Below are positions 1 to 5,348 of a DNA stretch of 5,348 nt, piece by piece. The position numbers were made by a program, and so were the translations under genes. Within the stretch, counting starts at the first letter, position 1; each line of letters begins with the position of its first letter. The notes beneath the pieces were generated by a model. That model did not search any database. It worked only from the letters and a program-made list of their open reading frames with translations, and was not told the DNA's origin. Origin of the DNA: Actinomycetes bacterium (GTDB taxonomy: Bacteria; Actinomycetota; Acidimicrobiia; Acidimicrobiales; Acidimicrobiaceae); assembly GCA_021819025.1 (NCBI GenBank), contig JAKASN010000173.1:1-5348 (forward strand), given 5' to 3'.

Positions 1-701
1 TACGCTCCGTGGTGAATCTTGCATAGCGAGACGCCGTTGGGAACGATGGGAAGTCCTCGGCTGTCTGAGTCGGGGACGATATGCGCGGCATCAAGGAGTT
101 CGCGATGTCTAAGTCCACAGATAGTGCAGCTTGAGTGGTATGCCGCAAGTACGCGTTCGCGAAAGAGTGGCTGATGAAGACGTTGCTTGGCGAGTGCCAC
201 CGCATAGCTGCGCTTTATGTCCGCTTCGACGATTGATTCGCCGAGGAGCCGCGCCGACCCCTCGAGGGGCGCGATGGTTACCTGTAGCAACTCTGGATCG
301 TCAGCGACAACGAAGACCGGAAAATAGGGGAGGTAACTTCCCGGGGAGATTCCCACAAACCATACCAGGGGCACTGACTCGTTGAGGCAAGCTCGAAGCG
401 CGCGGTTCTCGGGATGGTCGGGATCGCTGCCCCGATACTTGTAGGTCTGAAGGCCCCCGCCGTCGATGCTGTCATGGTATGGCGGAAGCTGATTCGGGGC
501 CGTGAAGGCGGTGCGAATCGAAATGGGGTGGGCGAATCCGGCTGGCTTGCGGATTCCTTGTTGGCCGATGAGAGGGATGCGTTGTCCGGCGAAGCTGAAA
601 TTCCGCAGCATCTCGCCAGTGAGTGCGGATCCATATTTGGCACTAGCTGCGTTGAGCCAGGTCATCATGGAGGCACGAAACTCTCTGCCATCGATGGCCA
701 T
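1..701 (-). CDS. HNH endonuclease (HNH_2 type) with SRA/PUA-like N-terminal region, 3' end cut by window edge
   Basis: A minus-strand frame stays open from ATG 701 to the left edge: 233 codons plus two bases (TA) of a codon that is probably Tyr. An in-frame TAG at 713-711 limits the start. Residues 192-231 carry an HNH_2-type motif: Cys192-x2-Cys195, then AAHIVP with His207, Asn222 in NGVSLC, and Cys227-x2-His230-His231. These are the expected zinc ligands and the H-N-H active site. Residues 35-132 hold conserved blocks (IPLIG, SIRTAF, PPYHD at 73-77, YKYRG at 87-91, DPDHPENRALR, PLVWFVGISPG) that I recognise from actinobacterial HNH proteins whose N-terminal module resembles SRA/PUA modified-base readers such as that of ScoMcrA. 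That points to modification-dependent (type IV-like) DNA cleavage, which is an inference. Relatives are about 300 residues, so some 60 residues are probably missing. The start is uncertain: GAGG lies only 2 bases before ATG 701, and Met12 or Met13 are alternatives. Confidence 0.86.
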   Translation of the reverse strand, partial: MAIDGREFRASMMTWLNAASAKYGSALTGEMLRNFSFAGQRIPLIGQQGIRKPAGFAHPISIRTAFTAPNQLPPYHDSIDGGGLQTYKYRGSDPDHPENRALRACLNESVPLVWFVGISPGSYLPYFPVFVVADDPELLQVTIAPLEGSARLLGESIVEADIKRSYAVALAKQRLHQPLFRERVLAAYHSSCTICGLRHRELLDAAHIVPDSDSRGLPIVPNGVSLCKIHHGA

Positions 702-969
702 GGCCTCAGACTAGCAAAGTTTCGCTTGCGGTTTGATCTTCGTGACATCCACGGCAAGAATATCTGGCCATTTTCCCAAGGCGATGCCAGGGATTGGCGG
801 AGTGGGGAGGGCAGTGCTCGGTTCGGGGAGCCGGGGCCTAATTTGTCATGCCGCAGCGTGGGTAAGTCCCGATCAGGGGGCGTCGAGGGTGCCTCTGATG
901 ACCCGGCGTCGCCGGCGGTGATAGTGTTGTTGGCTAATGGGAGGCCGAGTGTGGCAAGGGAAATCTAGC
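702..969. other. Divergent intergenic region between the HNH gene and the lipoprotein gene
   Basis: This stretch should hold promoters for both flanking genes, which point away from each other. I found no convincing -35/-10 pair on either strand, no RNA gene and no supported small CDS. The only structures of note are a GC-rich dyad at 903-915 (CCGGC, GTC, GCCGG) and purine-rich stretches near 939-944 and 956-960 that belong to the translation start of the lipoprotein gene. Confidence 0.5.
956..960 (+). promoter_or_regulatory. Ribosome binding site AAGGG that favours the GTG start at 970
   Basis: AAGGG ends 9 bases before GTG 970. The in-frame ATG at 937 has no Shine-Dalgarno sequence in front of it. 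GTG at 949 has GGGAGG at 939-944 but only 4 bases of spacing. Starting at 970 also gives a clean lipoprotein signal peptide. Confidence 0.55.
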
Positions 970-2061
970 GTGGCGTCGCGGCGAGTTCTCGGAGCGGCCA
1001 TCACCTTGGCGGGAGCGATAGCACTTGGCGGATGTGGCTCGCCGACCTCCCTCGGCAAGGCCTCACTACCGCATAAGGGCGCTTCGTTCGCCAAGAGAGA
1101 TGCTCCCAAGAGGCCGTTGACGCAAAAGCGCGCGCCCACGGAGATAATCACCTCAACGCAAAAAGGAGCATTGGGGCTCGCCGTCGCCGGCACCACAAGG
1201 ATCCTTCGAACCCTCGCTCCTTGGCAACCAGGCGGAGGGGTCGGCGCATGGGCTCTCTCTCCGAACCAACTAAATGTGCTCGTTGGCGTAGGCCAGGGAA
1301 CCTGCCCGCCGGCATTAGAAGTGATGTCCCTAGCTAATCCCACCCGGCGATCCGCAGTGCCGGGGGTTTCCTATGCCCAAGGAGCCGCCTTTGCGCCCGA
1401 CAGCTCGGTCTTTGCGGTCGCGGGGGCGAATTGCCCGTGGACGCCGACAAGTACCACTGCGATAATTATCGTGGCGGGGAGATCTCGCGTCACTCTCGAG
1501 GCTCACCTCGCAAGTTTTAGCCTCTCGCAATGGGGAGGACCCGGTGGCGACTATCTCATCGGCAGCTCAGTGGTGCCTGAGCCGGGGACGCCAGCAATAC
1601 GCGTGCCGGGAGTTATTATGAAGTTTCCCGTGGCGGTCGTGGAGTTGAACCGTCTTCACAACATGATCATCGCCACCGCTACGCCCAAGGCGCCAGAAGC
1701 AGGATGTTGGCTCGCTTCGCCGAGCCTCGAGCCGGGAACGGGCCTCCTTGCGGTAGTGCAGGACTGTCCAGGGAACTTTGGACCCAGTATCGGTTCGAGC
1801 GAATCCTGGTCCTCGACGAAGATCCTCTTGTGGAATCTTGCCCGCGGCGCGATTCAGCGTCAATTCGCCGCGATACCCGCGGGTTACCAGGTAGGCAGCG
1901 TGCAATTCGATCCATCTGGCACGGAACTCTTTTACTCTGCGGTGCCGGTGATAGGAAGGGCAACTGCGATAACTTCACCAAGGACTTTTCAAGTTTCCCG
2001 CGGTGTCACCCGCTTGGTCCCTGCGGGAGTCTTTGAGATCGGTGTATGGCTAACTCCCTGA
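970..2061 (+). CDS. Secreted lipoprotein with WD40/TolB-like beta-propeller strands
   Basis: The protein has 363 residues from GTG 970. It opens with an ideal lipoprotein signal peptide: SRR in the n-region (residues 3-5), a hydrophobic core at 6-19 and the lipobox L19-G-G-C22, so Cys22 should be lipidated and anchor it to the outer face of the cytoplasmic membrane. A basic, low-complexity linker follows (about 28-58). After that come repeated strand motifs typical of WD40/TolB propellers: a WALSP motif near 94-106, AFAPDSSVFAVAG at 140-152 and QFDPSGTELFYSA at 312-324. Several Cys residues (for example 112 and 155) could form disulfides outside the cell. No catalytic signature is visible. 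Likely roles are ligand or protein binding, or cell-envelope assembly, but the function is unknown. Starts at ATG 937 or GTG 949 are possible and would add 11 or 7 residues before the signal peptide. It converges with the PQQ-propeller gene. Confidence 0.85.
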   Translation: MASRRVLGAAITLAGAIALGGCGSPTSLGKASLPHKGASFAKRDAPKRPLTQKRAPTEIITSTQKGALGLAVAGTTRILRTLAPWQPGGGVGAWALSPNQLNVLVGVGQGTCPPALEVMSLANPTRRSAVPGVSYAQGAAFAPDSSVFAVAGANCPWTPTSTTAIIIVAGRSRVTLEAHLASFSLSQWGGPGGDYLIGSSVVPEPGTPAIRVPGVIMKFPVAVVELNRLHNMIIATATPKAPEAGCWLASPSLEPGTGLLAVVQDCPGNFGPSIGSSESWSSTKILLWNLARGAIQRQFAAIPAGYQVGSVQFDPSGTELFYSAVPVIGRATAITSPRTFQVSRGVTRLVPAGVFEIGVWLTP

Positions 2062-2251
2062 GCGATCGATGCCAACACGATAACCCTTGACATCGACGAA
2101 CTTCAGTTGACAACCCGCCTTTTAGCGTGATCGTCGCCGCTCGCGATGCCCAAGGAATGGTTTGTCAGGCTCGGCAAGCTCTTCCTCAAGTTCCCAAAGG
2201 CCCGGAAAAAACAACATCTCCCGAGCCCTTGGTGGCTTCGCGTCTAGGCGA
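2062..2251. other. Convergent intergenic gap
   Basis: The lipoprotein gene (plus) and the propeller gene (minus) end facing each other here, 190 bases apart, so a terminator is expected. On the minus strand there is a run of six T around 2207-2214, but no good GC-rich stem sits directly before it. No strong hairpin-plus-T-run was found on either strand, and no supported gene lies here. Confidence 0.4.
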
Positions 2252-4183
2252 TCAGAGCTTAAAGCCCGGATCTATGGTGGTGAGAGGGATCGCTTGTACC
2301 CAATCGTAGGAGTTATCGAGGTACATGGTTCCTCCGACGATGACCGGGTTGACGATGCCGAAGCGCCCTCCAGGGGAGTAGCTAGAGATCTCGGCTCCGC
2401 TAGATGGGTTGATCGAATAGATGGTTGGTCCCGAGGCAACCCAAAGGATGCCGTGATAGTAGACCGCACCTCCGCGTCCGGCACCCGCTGGTCCAGCGTT
2501 CTGGTAGTTGAAGCTCCAGAGCTCTTTTCCGGTGGCCTCATTGAGCGCAAAGAGCTGTGAAGTGACTGGGCTGCCAACATAGACAACTCCATGGTGAACC
2601 ATGATCACGCCTGACTTGTACGCCGGAGATGTCGCGCCCGAACCCAGCGTGGTCGACCAAACTACCGCTCCGGTTTTGGCATCCATGGCATAGACCGCGA
2701 GGTTGACCGTCCCGGCTTTTTGGTTGAAGTCGACAACGGAATCTTGGAAGATCAGGCCGTTGGCTTGATCCACTGCGGGTGAGTTGTCTCCCATTCCGGT
2801 ATTGAAGATGCTGAGGTTGGTCGGCTGCTTCCAGTTGACCGCTCCAGAACTCGCGTCGATGGCAACGACGTTGCTGGAGTTCGAGGTGCCTACGATGATC
2901 TCGGTCTTTTTAGTGGTTGGGTCGGTGTAGGTGTTCGGTGAGGACATGCTGTCGAATCCTCCCATGGGAGTTTCGAATTTTACCGCGCCCGTCGCCCCAT
3001 CAAAGGCCCAGAGGGTTCCGCCGCCGGTTGGCTCATAAACCGTGGATCCCACTACTACTGGCGAGGCCATCGCCTCACCATGGAAGTCCTGGCGCCACAC
3101 CAAGCGGCCGGTCTGCTGGCTGAAGGCATAGATTGCCGAATACATCAGGCCACGGGTGAGCGAGAAGTTGCCATTGTTGAGATAGAACTTGAGCAGTTGT
3201 GAGAACGGGAATCCCGTGTCACCAACTGTGACGTAGATCATGCCATTGGCCACGATGGGGTTGCCCATGGGCGTGTTGGCAAGAGGGTATGACTCCCAGA
3301 GCTGCTGACCTGTTTGAGCGTCGATGGCGTAGAGGTGATAGTCGTCGCTTTCGGCGTAGATGATCCCGCCCACGGCAGTCACCCCCACGGCGTTCCCGAG
3401 GTTCTGAGTCATCTTCACCGGAGCGCTGCGGTCCCCCAATTGCTGAACGTCGGCGTATGACTGATTGAAGGGAACCGCTGCGGATTCGGCGAAGTTCCAC
3501 CGAACCCCGCTTTGGACCCAAGAAGGGGCACCTTTCGGTGCATCATAGGCGGAGTTGTGGTCTTGGCCCCCGGCATAACTCGTCCATGAAGCAGGGAAGG
3601 AGGCTTGGTTAGAGCTATTGGGCGTGGGCGGCGCGACGATGGCCTGAACTTTTTCAAGTAACCCGACAGGTGTGGCCGAAGTGACGAGATTTATCTGATA
3701 TCCGCTCTGCGACAAGCTCTTGATGAGTGCCGGAGAGAAAGACGCTGTGGTGCCGACGAGATAGAGCGTCGGGAGCCCTGCAGCCGGTTGGAATGGTTGC
3801 ACCTCATAAGTAGAGTTGGGGTTCACTTGAGGTGCGGTCATGATTTGGAGGGCCGATGCGGTAGCGGGTCCGAGATTATTGGCGTCCTGGGTGACGAGCA
3901 AGGCGCCTCCAAAGCGGCTGGCGAGAGCTTGACCAGCAACGACGTCCGTTGAGCTGTCCCGGGAGATGTTGTTTATCATATTGGCAGAACCGGGAACGAG
4001 CACGACCGTCGAAGTCCCGCTTGGAAAGAGGCGCTCTGCAACCTGGGCGGCAAACGACGGCGACGGCCCAGACGCGGCATCGACCGCCACACTAGTTGAT
4101 CCGATGGTGCCCCCGGCCGAGATGGCGCTCGCAGCCGCCGCAAGGGCCGTGGTGGTCATGATGAGACGAGTACGTATCTTCAA
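2252..4183 (-). CDS. Exported PQQ-type beta-propeller protein with N-terminal cell-wall-binding-like domain
   Basis: The protein has 643 residues from TTG 4183, chosen because GGGAGG (4197-4192) lies 9 bases upstream and because it yields a clean signal peptide (KIRTR, then a hydrophobic stretch, probable cut after A23). Residues about 57-167 resemble CW_binding_2: TVVLVPG, DVVAGQALASRFGGALLVTQ and TLYLVG. Such domains non-covalently attach proteins to the cell wall in Gram-positive bacteria. From about 206 (WTSYAGGQDHNSAY) to the end it is a PQQ-type propeller. Seven repeats of the form AxDxxTGxxxW are seen near 284, 351, 391, 439, 497, 544 and 588. There is no cysteine at all, so the vicinal-Cys disulfide of PQQ alcohol dehydrogenases and any CxxCH haem site are absent. 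It is therefore more likely a structural or binding propeller (BamB-like fold) than a proven PQQ enzyme. An in-frame ATG at 4258, also with an SD (GAGGG 4270-4266, 7-base spacing), would add 25 residues. Confidence 0.88.
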   Translation of the reverse strand: MKIRTRLIMTTTALAAAASAISAGGTIGSTSVAVDAASGPSPSFAAQVAERLFPSGTSTVVLVPGSANMINNISRDSSTDVVAGQALASRFGGALLVTQDANNLGPATASALQIMTAPQVNPNSTYEVQPFQPAAGLPTLYLVGTTASFSPALIKSLSQSGYQINLVTSATPVGLLEKVQAIVAPPTPNSSNQASFPASWTSYAGGQDHNSAYDAPKGAPSWVQSGVRWNFAESAAVPFNQSYADVQQLGDRSAPVKMTQNLGNAVGVTAVGGIIYAESDDYHLYAIDAQTGQQLWESYPLANTPMGNPIVANGMIYVTVGDTGFPFSQLLKFYLNNGNFSLTRGLMYSAIYAFSQQTGRLVWRQDFHGEAMASPVVVGSTVYEPTGGGTLWAFDGATGAVKFETPMGGFDSMSSPNTYTDPTTKKTEIIVGTSNSSNVVAIDASSGAVNWKQPTNLSIFNTGMGDNSPAVDQANGLIFQDSVVDFNQKAGTVNLAVYAMDAKTGAVVWSTTLGSGATSPAYKSGVIMVHHGVVYVGSPVTSQLFALNEATGKELWSFNYQNAGPAGAGRGGAVYYHGILWVASGPTIYSINPSSGAEISSYSPGGRFGIVNPVIVGGTMYLDNSYDWVQAIPLTTIDPGFKL

Positions 4184-4191
4184 AGTAGTTT

Positions 4192-4197
4192 CCTCCC
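4192..4197 (-). promoter_or_regulatory. Strong ribosome binding site GGGAGG before a TTG start
   Basis: GGGAGG at 4197-4192, followed by 8 bases, precedes TTG 4183. It is the best Shine-Dalgarno match in the window and the main reason for calling a TTG start for the propeller gene. It directly abuts the inverted repeat at 4198-4222. Confidence 0.65.
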
Positions 4198-4222
4198 GCG
4201 AAAATCCCCCCTGGATTTTCAC
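4198..4222 (-). promoter_or_regulatory. Leader inverted repeat (possible mRNA hairpin or operator) abutting the RBS
   Basis: On the minus strand GAAAATCC (4220-4213), the 5-base spacer AGGGG and GGATTTTC (4207-4200) form a perfect 8-bp dyad. One U·G and one G-C pair extend it to 10 bp at 4222-4198. The 3' foot touches the GGGAGG Shine-Dalgarno sequence, so the folded RNA could affect ribosome access or mRNA stability. As DNA, the 8-5-8 dyad could also bind a dimeric regulator. There is no T-run after it, so it is not a terminator. If translation really starts at ATG 4258, it lies inside the coding region. Confidence 0.5.
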
Positions 4223-4453
4223 AGAGGAAGCTACCAGCGTTGCCTTCTGAGTTTCCATTGGCGCACCCTCTTATATTCCACTAAGAAGGCATCCAGCTGG
4301 GCTGTCGATGCTCTTTTGCCCCGAGGGATTCGTTGGGGTAACTTAGCGGTCCCGCCGCTGTGCGCCTTGGGTAGATGGTGCAATGCTGCGGGTGTGGCGC
4401 GATATCTCGGGTCCAAGGCCGATCCCGGTTCGCATGCCTCAAGCAGGAGGGGC

Positions 4454-4470
4454 AAGTTCGCGAGGAACTT
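4454..4470. repeat. Small inverted repeat at the 3' end of the LuxR-type gene
   Basis: AAGTTC (4454-4459), loop GCGAG and GAACTT (4465-4470) form a perfect 6-bp dyad that starts at the last base of the regulator's TAA stop. It has no following T-run on the minus strand, so it is at most a weak or factor-dependent transcript end or a 3' stability hairpin. Confidence 0.3.
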
Positions 4471-5348
4471 TATTCGGCGTTGGAGATCAAATGTTGCGCG
4501 CGCGCCCATTCCACCGCTTCTCCACGGGAGTGCACGTCGGCCTTGCGCATGATGCTCGCAGCATGTGCACGAACGGTGCCCTCGCTCAAATAGAGCCTTG
4601 CGGCGATCTTGCGATAAGAGAGTCCCGTGGCAAGAAAGCCCAGCATCTCTTGTTCGCGCGCAGTTAGGAGCATCTTCGAGCCATGGCGCGTCGAGACGAT
4701 CTCGGCGAGTCGCGCGCCAAGTTGGCGTCCCTTCTCGGGGTTTGCGCTGCGACATATTTCGTCGATCATCTGGCGCAGGCTATCTTCAGTGATTTCAACA
4801 GCGCACCCACCATCGGATAAAGTGGCTTGGAGCATCTGGGTTAGCGACTCCTTCATCAAGGTGCGCTGCCTGCTAAATTCCGAGTTCACTCTCTGCAAGT
4901 GCGAAAGGGCGATCCCAAAGATTGTACTTGCCACCGATGCCACGACAACTTCCATCATCCATCCCGGGTGCATGAAGTGGTGCGTCGTCATCTTGACCGT
5001 GCCCATGTGGGCCGCCACGAGTATGCTCTCACCACCCAGGCCGAAGAGAAAGTAGCGCCAACCAAATGCGGTGAGAACTTCAGCTACCACTACCGGCGTG
5101 ATCGCCAGTGCAGGGACTTCGCTACTGTGAAAGTTTGCGACGTAAAAGAGCATCGAATAGGCGGCGTCACGCGAAATTGCGAAGCGGTAGTCTTTCGCGA
5201 CGTTCCCAGCGCGCAAATGTCGCCAGAGTTGGTACGCAGTGTCAACGGCTGACACCACCATGACATCCTCGACAGCGGGTTGGTCGGGTGAGGTCATGAG
5301 AATTGCCGCGCATATGAGCGGTATCAAGGCACGCAGCCATACCACCAG
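4470..5348 (-). CDS. Membrane-anchored LuxR-type (GerE HTH) transcriptional regulator, 5' end probably outside the window
   Basis: The frame is open to the right edge. An in-frame GTG at 5345 would give 291 residues, but the hydrophobic run at its very beginning (residues 4-18) and the open upstream codon (CTG) suggest the true start lies further right. With GTG 5345 as residue 1, hydrophobic stretches near 4-18, 78-93, 96-114 and 128-147 look like membrane segments. A probable coiled-coil linker (about 148-175) and a soluble segment follow. Residues 226-280 are a LuxR/GerE helix-turn-helix: LTAREQEMLGFLATGLSYRKIA, then LYLSEGTVRAHAASIMRKADV, with the conserved Glu231, Gly241 and SEGTVRAH recognition helix. 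No receiver domain or autoinducer-binding domain is seen. It should bind DNA while tethered to the membrane, acting as a one-component sensor. It lies upstream of the propeller gene on the same strand, which makes that gene a plausible target. Confidence 0.85.
   Translation of the reverse strand: MVVWLRALIPLICAAILMTSPDQPAVEDVMVVSAVDTAYQLWRHLRAGNVAKDYRFAISRDAAYSMLFYVANFHSSEVPALAITPVVVAEVLTAFGWRYFLFGLGGESILVAAHMGTVKMTTHHFMHPGWMMEVVVASVASTIFGIALSHLQRVNSEFSRQRTLMKESLTQMLQATLSDGGCAVEITEDSLRQMIDEICRSANPEKGRQLGARLAEIVSTRHGSKMLLTAREQEMLGFLATGLSYRKIAARLYLSEGTVRAHAASIMRKADVHSRGEAVEWARAQHLISNAE

Larger units (their letters stand above)
4184..4469. other. Intergenic and leader region between the LuxR-type gene and the propeller gene
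   Basis: These 286 bases hold the RBS and leader hairpin of the propeller gene, a second SD plus ATG at 4270-4256, and two smaller dyads: AGCGG/CCGCT with a 5-base loop at 4345-4359, and AAGTTC/GAACTT at 4454-4470. A frame on the minus strand is open across much of it, but I see no recognisable domain there. A TATAAG at 4275-4270 has no partner -35 at 17 bases, so the promoter is not located. Confidence 0.45.

Noticed and set aside
278..643. Minus-strand open frame of 121 codons, and plus-strand frames in 131-968
   Set aside because: They overlap the HNH gene in other frames or run into the intergenic region. Their translations are low-complexity, rich in Arg, Pro and Ser, and have no domain, while the HNH frame has clear conserved motifs.
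873..1343. Minus-strand open frame of 156 codons opposite the lipoprotein start
   Set aside because: It is antisense to a gene with a convincing lipoprotein signal peptide, has no recognisable domain, and its composition is typical of a shadow frame.
2127..2560. Plus-strand open frames across the convergent gap and the 3' end of the propeller gene
   Set aside because: Most of their length is antisense to the PQQ-repeat coding region and they have no domain or supported start.
4270..4275. TATAAG as a -10 promoter element for the propeller gene
   Set aside because: The hexamer 17 bases upstream (AGCTGG) does not resemble a -35 box and there is no extended -10, so it is not called as a promoter.
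4345..4359. AGCGG/CCGCT inverted repeat as a terminator of the LuxR-type gene
   Set aside because: The stem is only 5 bp and no T-run follows on the minus strand. It lies more than 100 bases past the stop.
4383..4667. Plus-strand open frames of 72-94 codons antisense to the LuxR-type HTH
   Set aside because: Their extent follows the codon pattern of the opposite strand, and the translations contain no known motif.
4231..4755. Minus-strand open frame of 174 codons overlapping the LuxR-type gene and the intergenic region
   Set aside because: About half lies out of frame within the HTH-coding region. The remainder has a biased Arg/Pro/Ala composition, and no domain or good RBS was seen.

Overview
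The window looks like a piece of a bacterial chromosome with medium-high GC, roughly the mid-50s percent by eye. It is probably from an actinobacterium. The HNH nuclease family at the left edge, the GTG and TTG starts behind strong Shine-Dalgarno sequences, and an exported protein combining a cell-wall-binding-like domain with a PQQ-type propeller all fit Actinobacteria, possibly the Acidimicrobiia. No rRNA or other marker is present, so this placement is an inference.

Layout: four protein genes, two of them cut by the window edges. (1) Positions 701 down to 1, minus strand: the first 233 residues of an HNH endonuclease. It has an N-terminal region that looks like an SRA/PUA-type DNA-recognition module and a C-terminal HNH_2-type zinc/nuclease motif, and it runs off the left edge. 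(2) Positions 702-969: a divergent intergenic region of 268 bases with no recognisable gene. (3) Positions 970-2061, plus strand: a secreted lipoprotein with WD40/TolB-like propeller strands, best started at GTG 970. (4) Positions 2062-2251: a short convergent gap. (5) Positions 4183 down to 2252, minus strand: a large exported, cysteine-free protein. A signal peptide and a CW_binding_2-like domain precede a PQQ-type beta-propeller with at least seven visible repeats. (6) Positions 4184-4469: a leader and intergenic region with a strong inverted repeat directly against the Shine-Dalgarno sequence. (7) Positions 5348 down to 4470, minus strand: a LuxR-type regulator with an N-terminal multi-spanning membrane region. 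Its start is probably beyond the right edge.

How they may work together: the membrane LuxR regulator lies upstream of the exported PQQ-propeller protein on the same strand, 286 bases away. The lipoprotein converges on that gene from the other side. Three neighbouring products therefore act at or outside the membrane, and the regulator is a reasonable but unproven candidate controller of the propeller protein. The HNH nuclease is transcribed away from this group and looks like a separate, defence-type gene. No CRISPR array, tRNA, rRNA or complete mobile element was seen.
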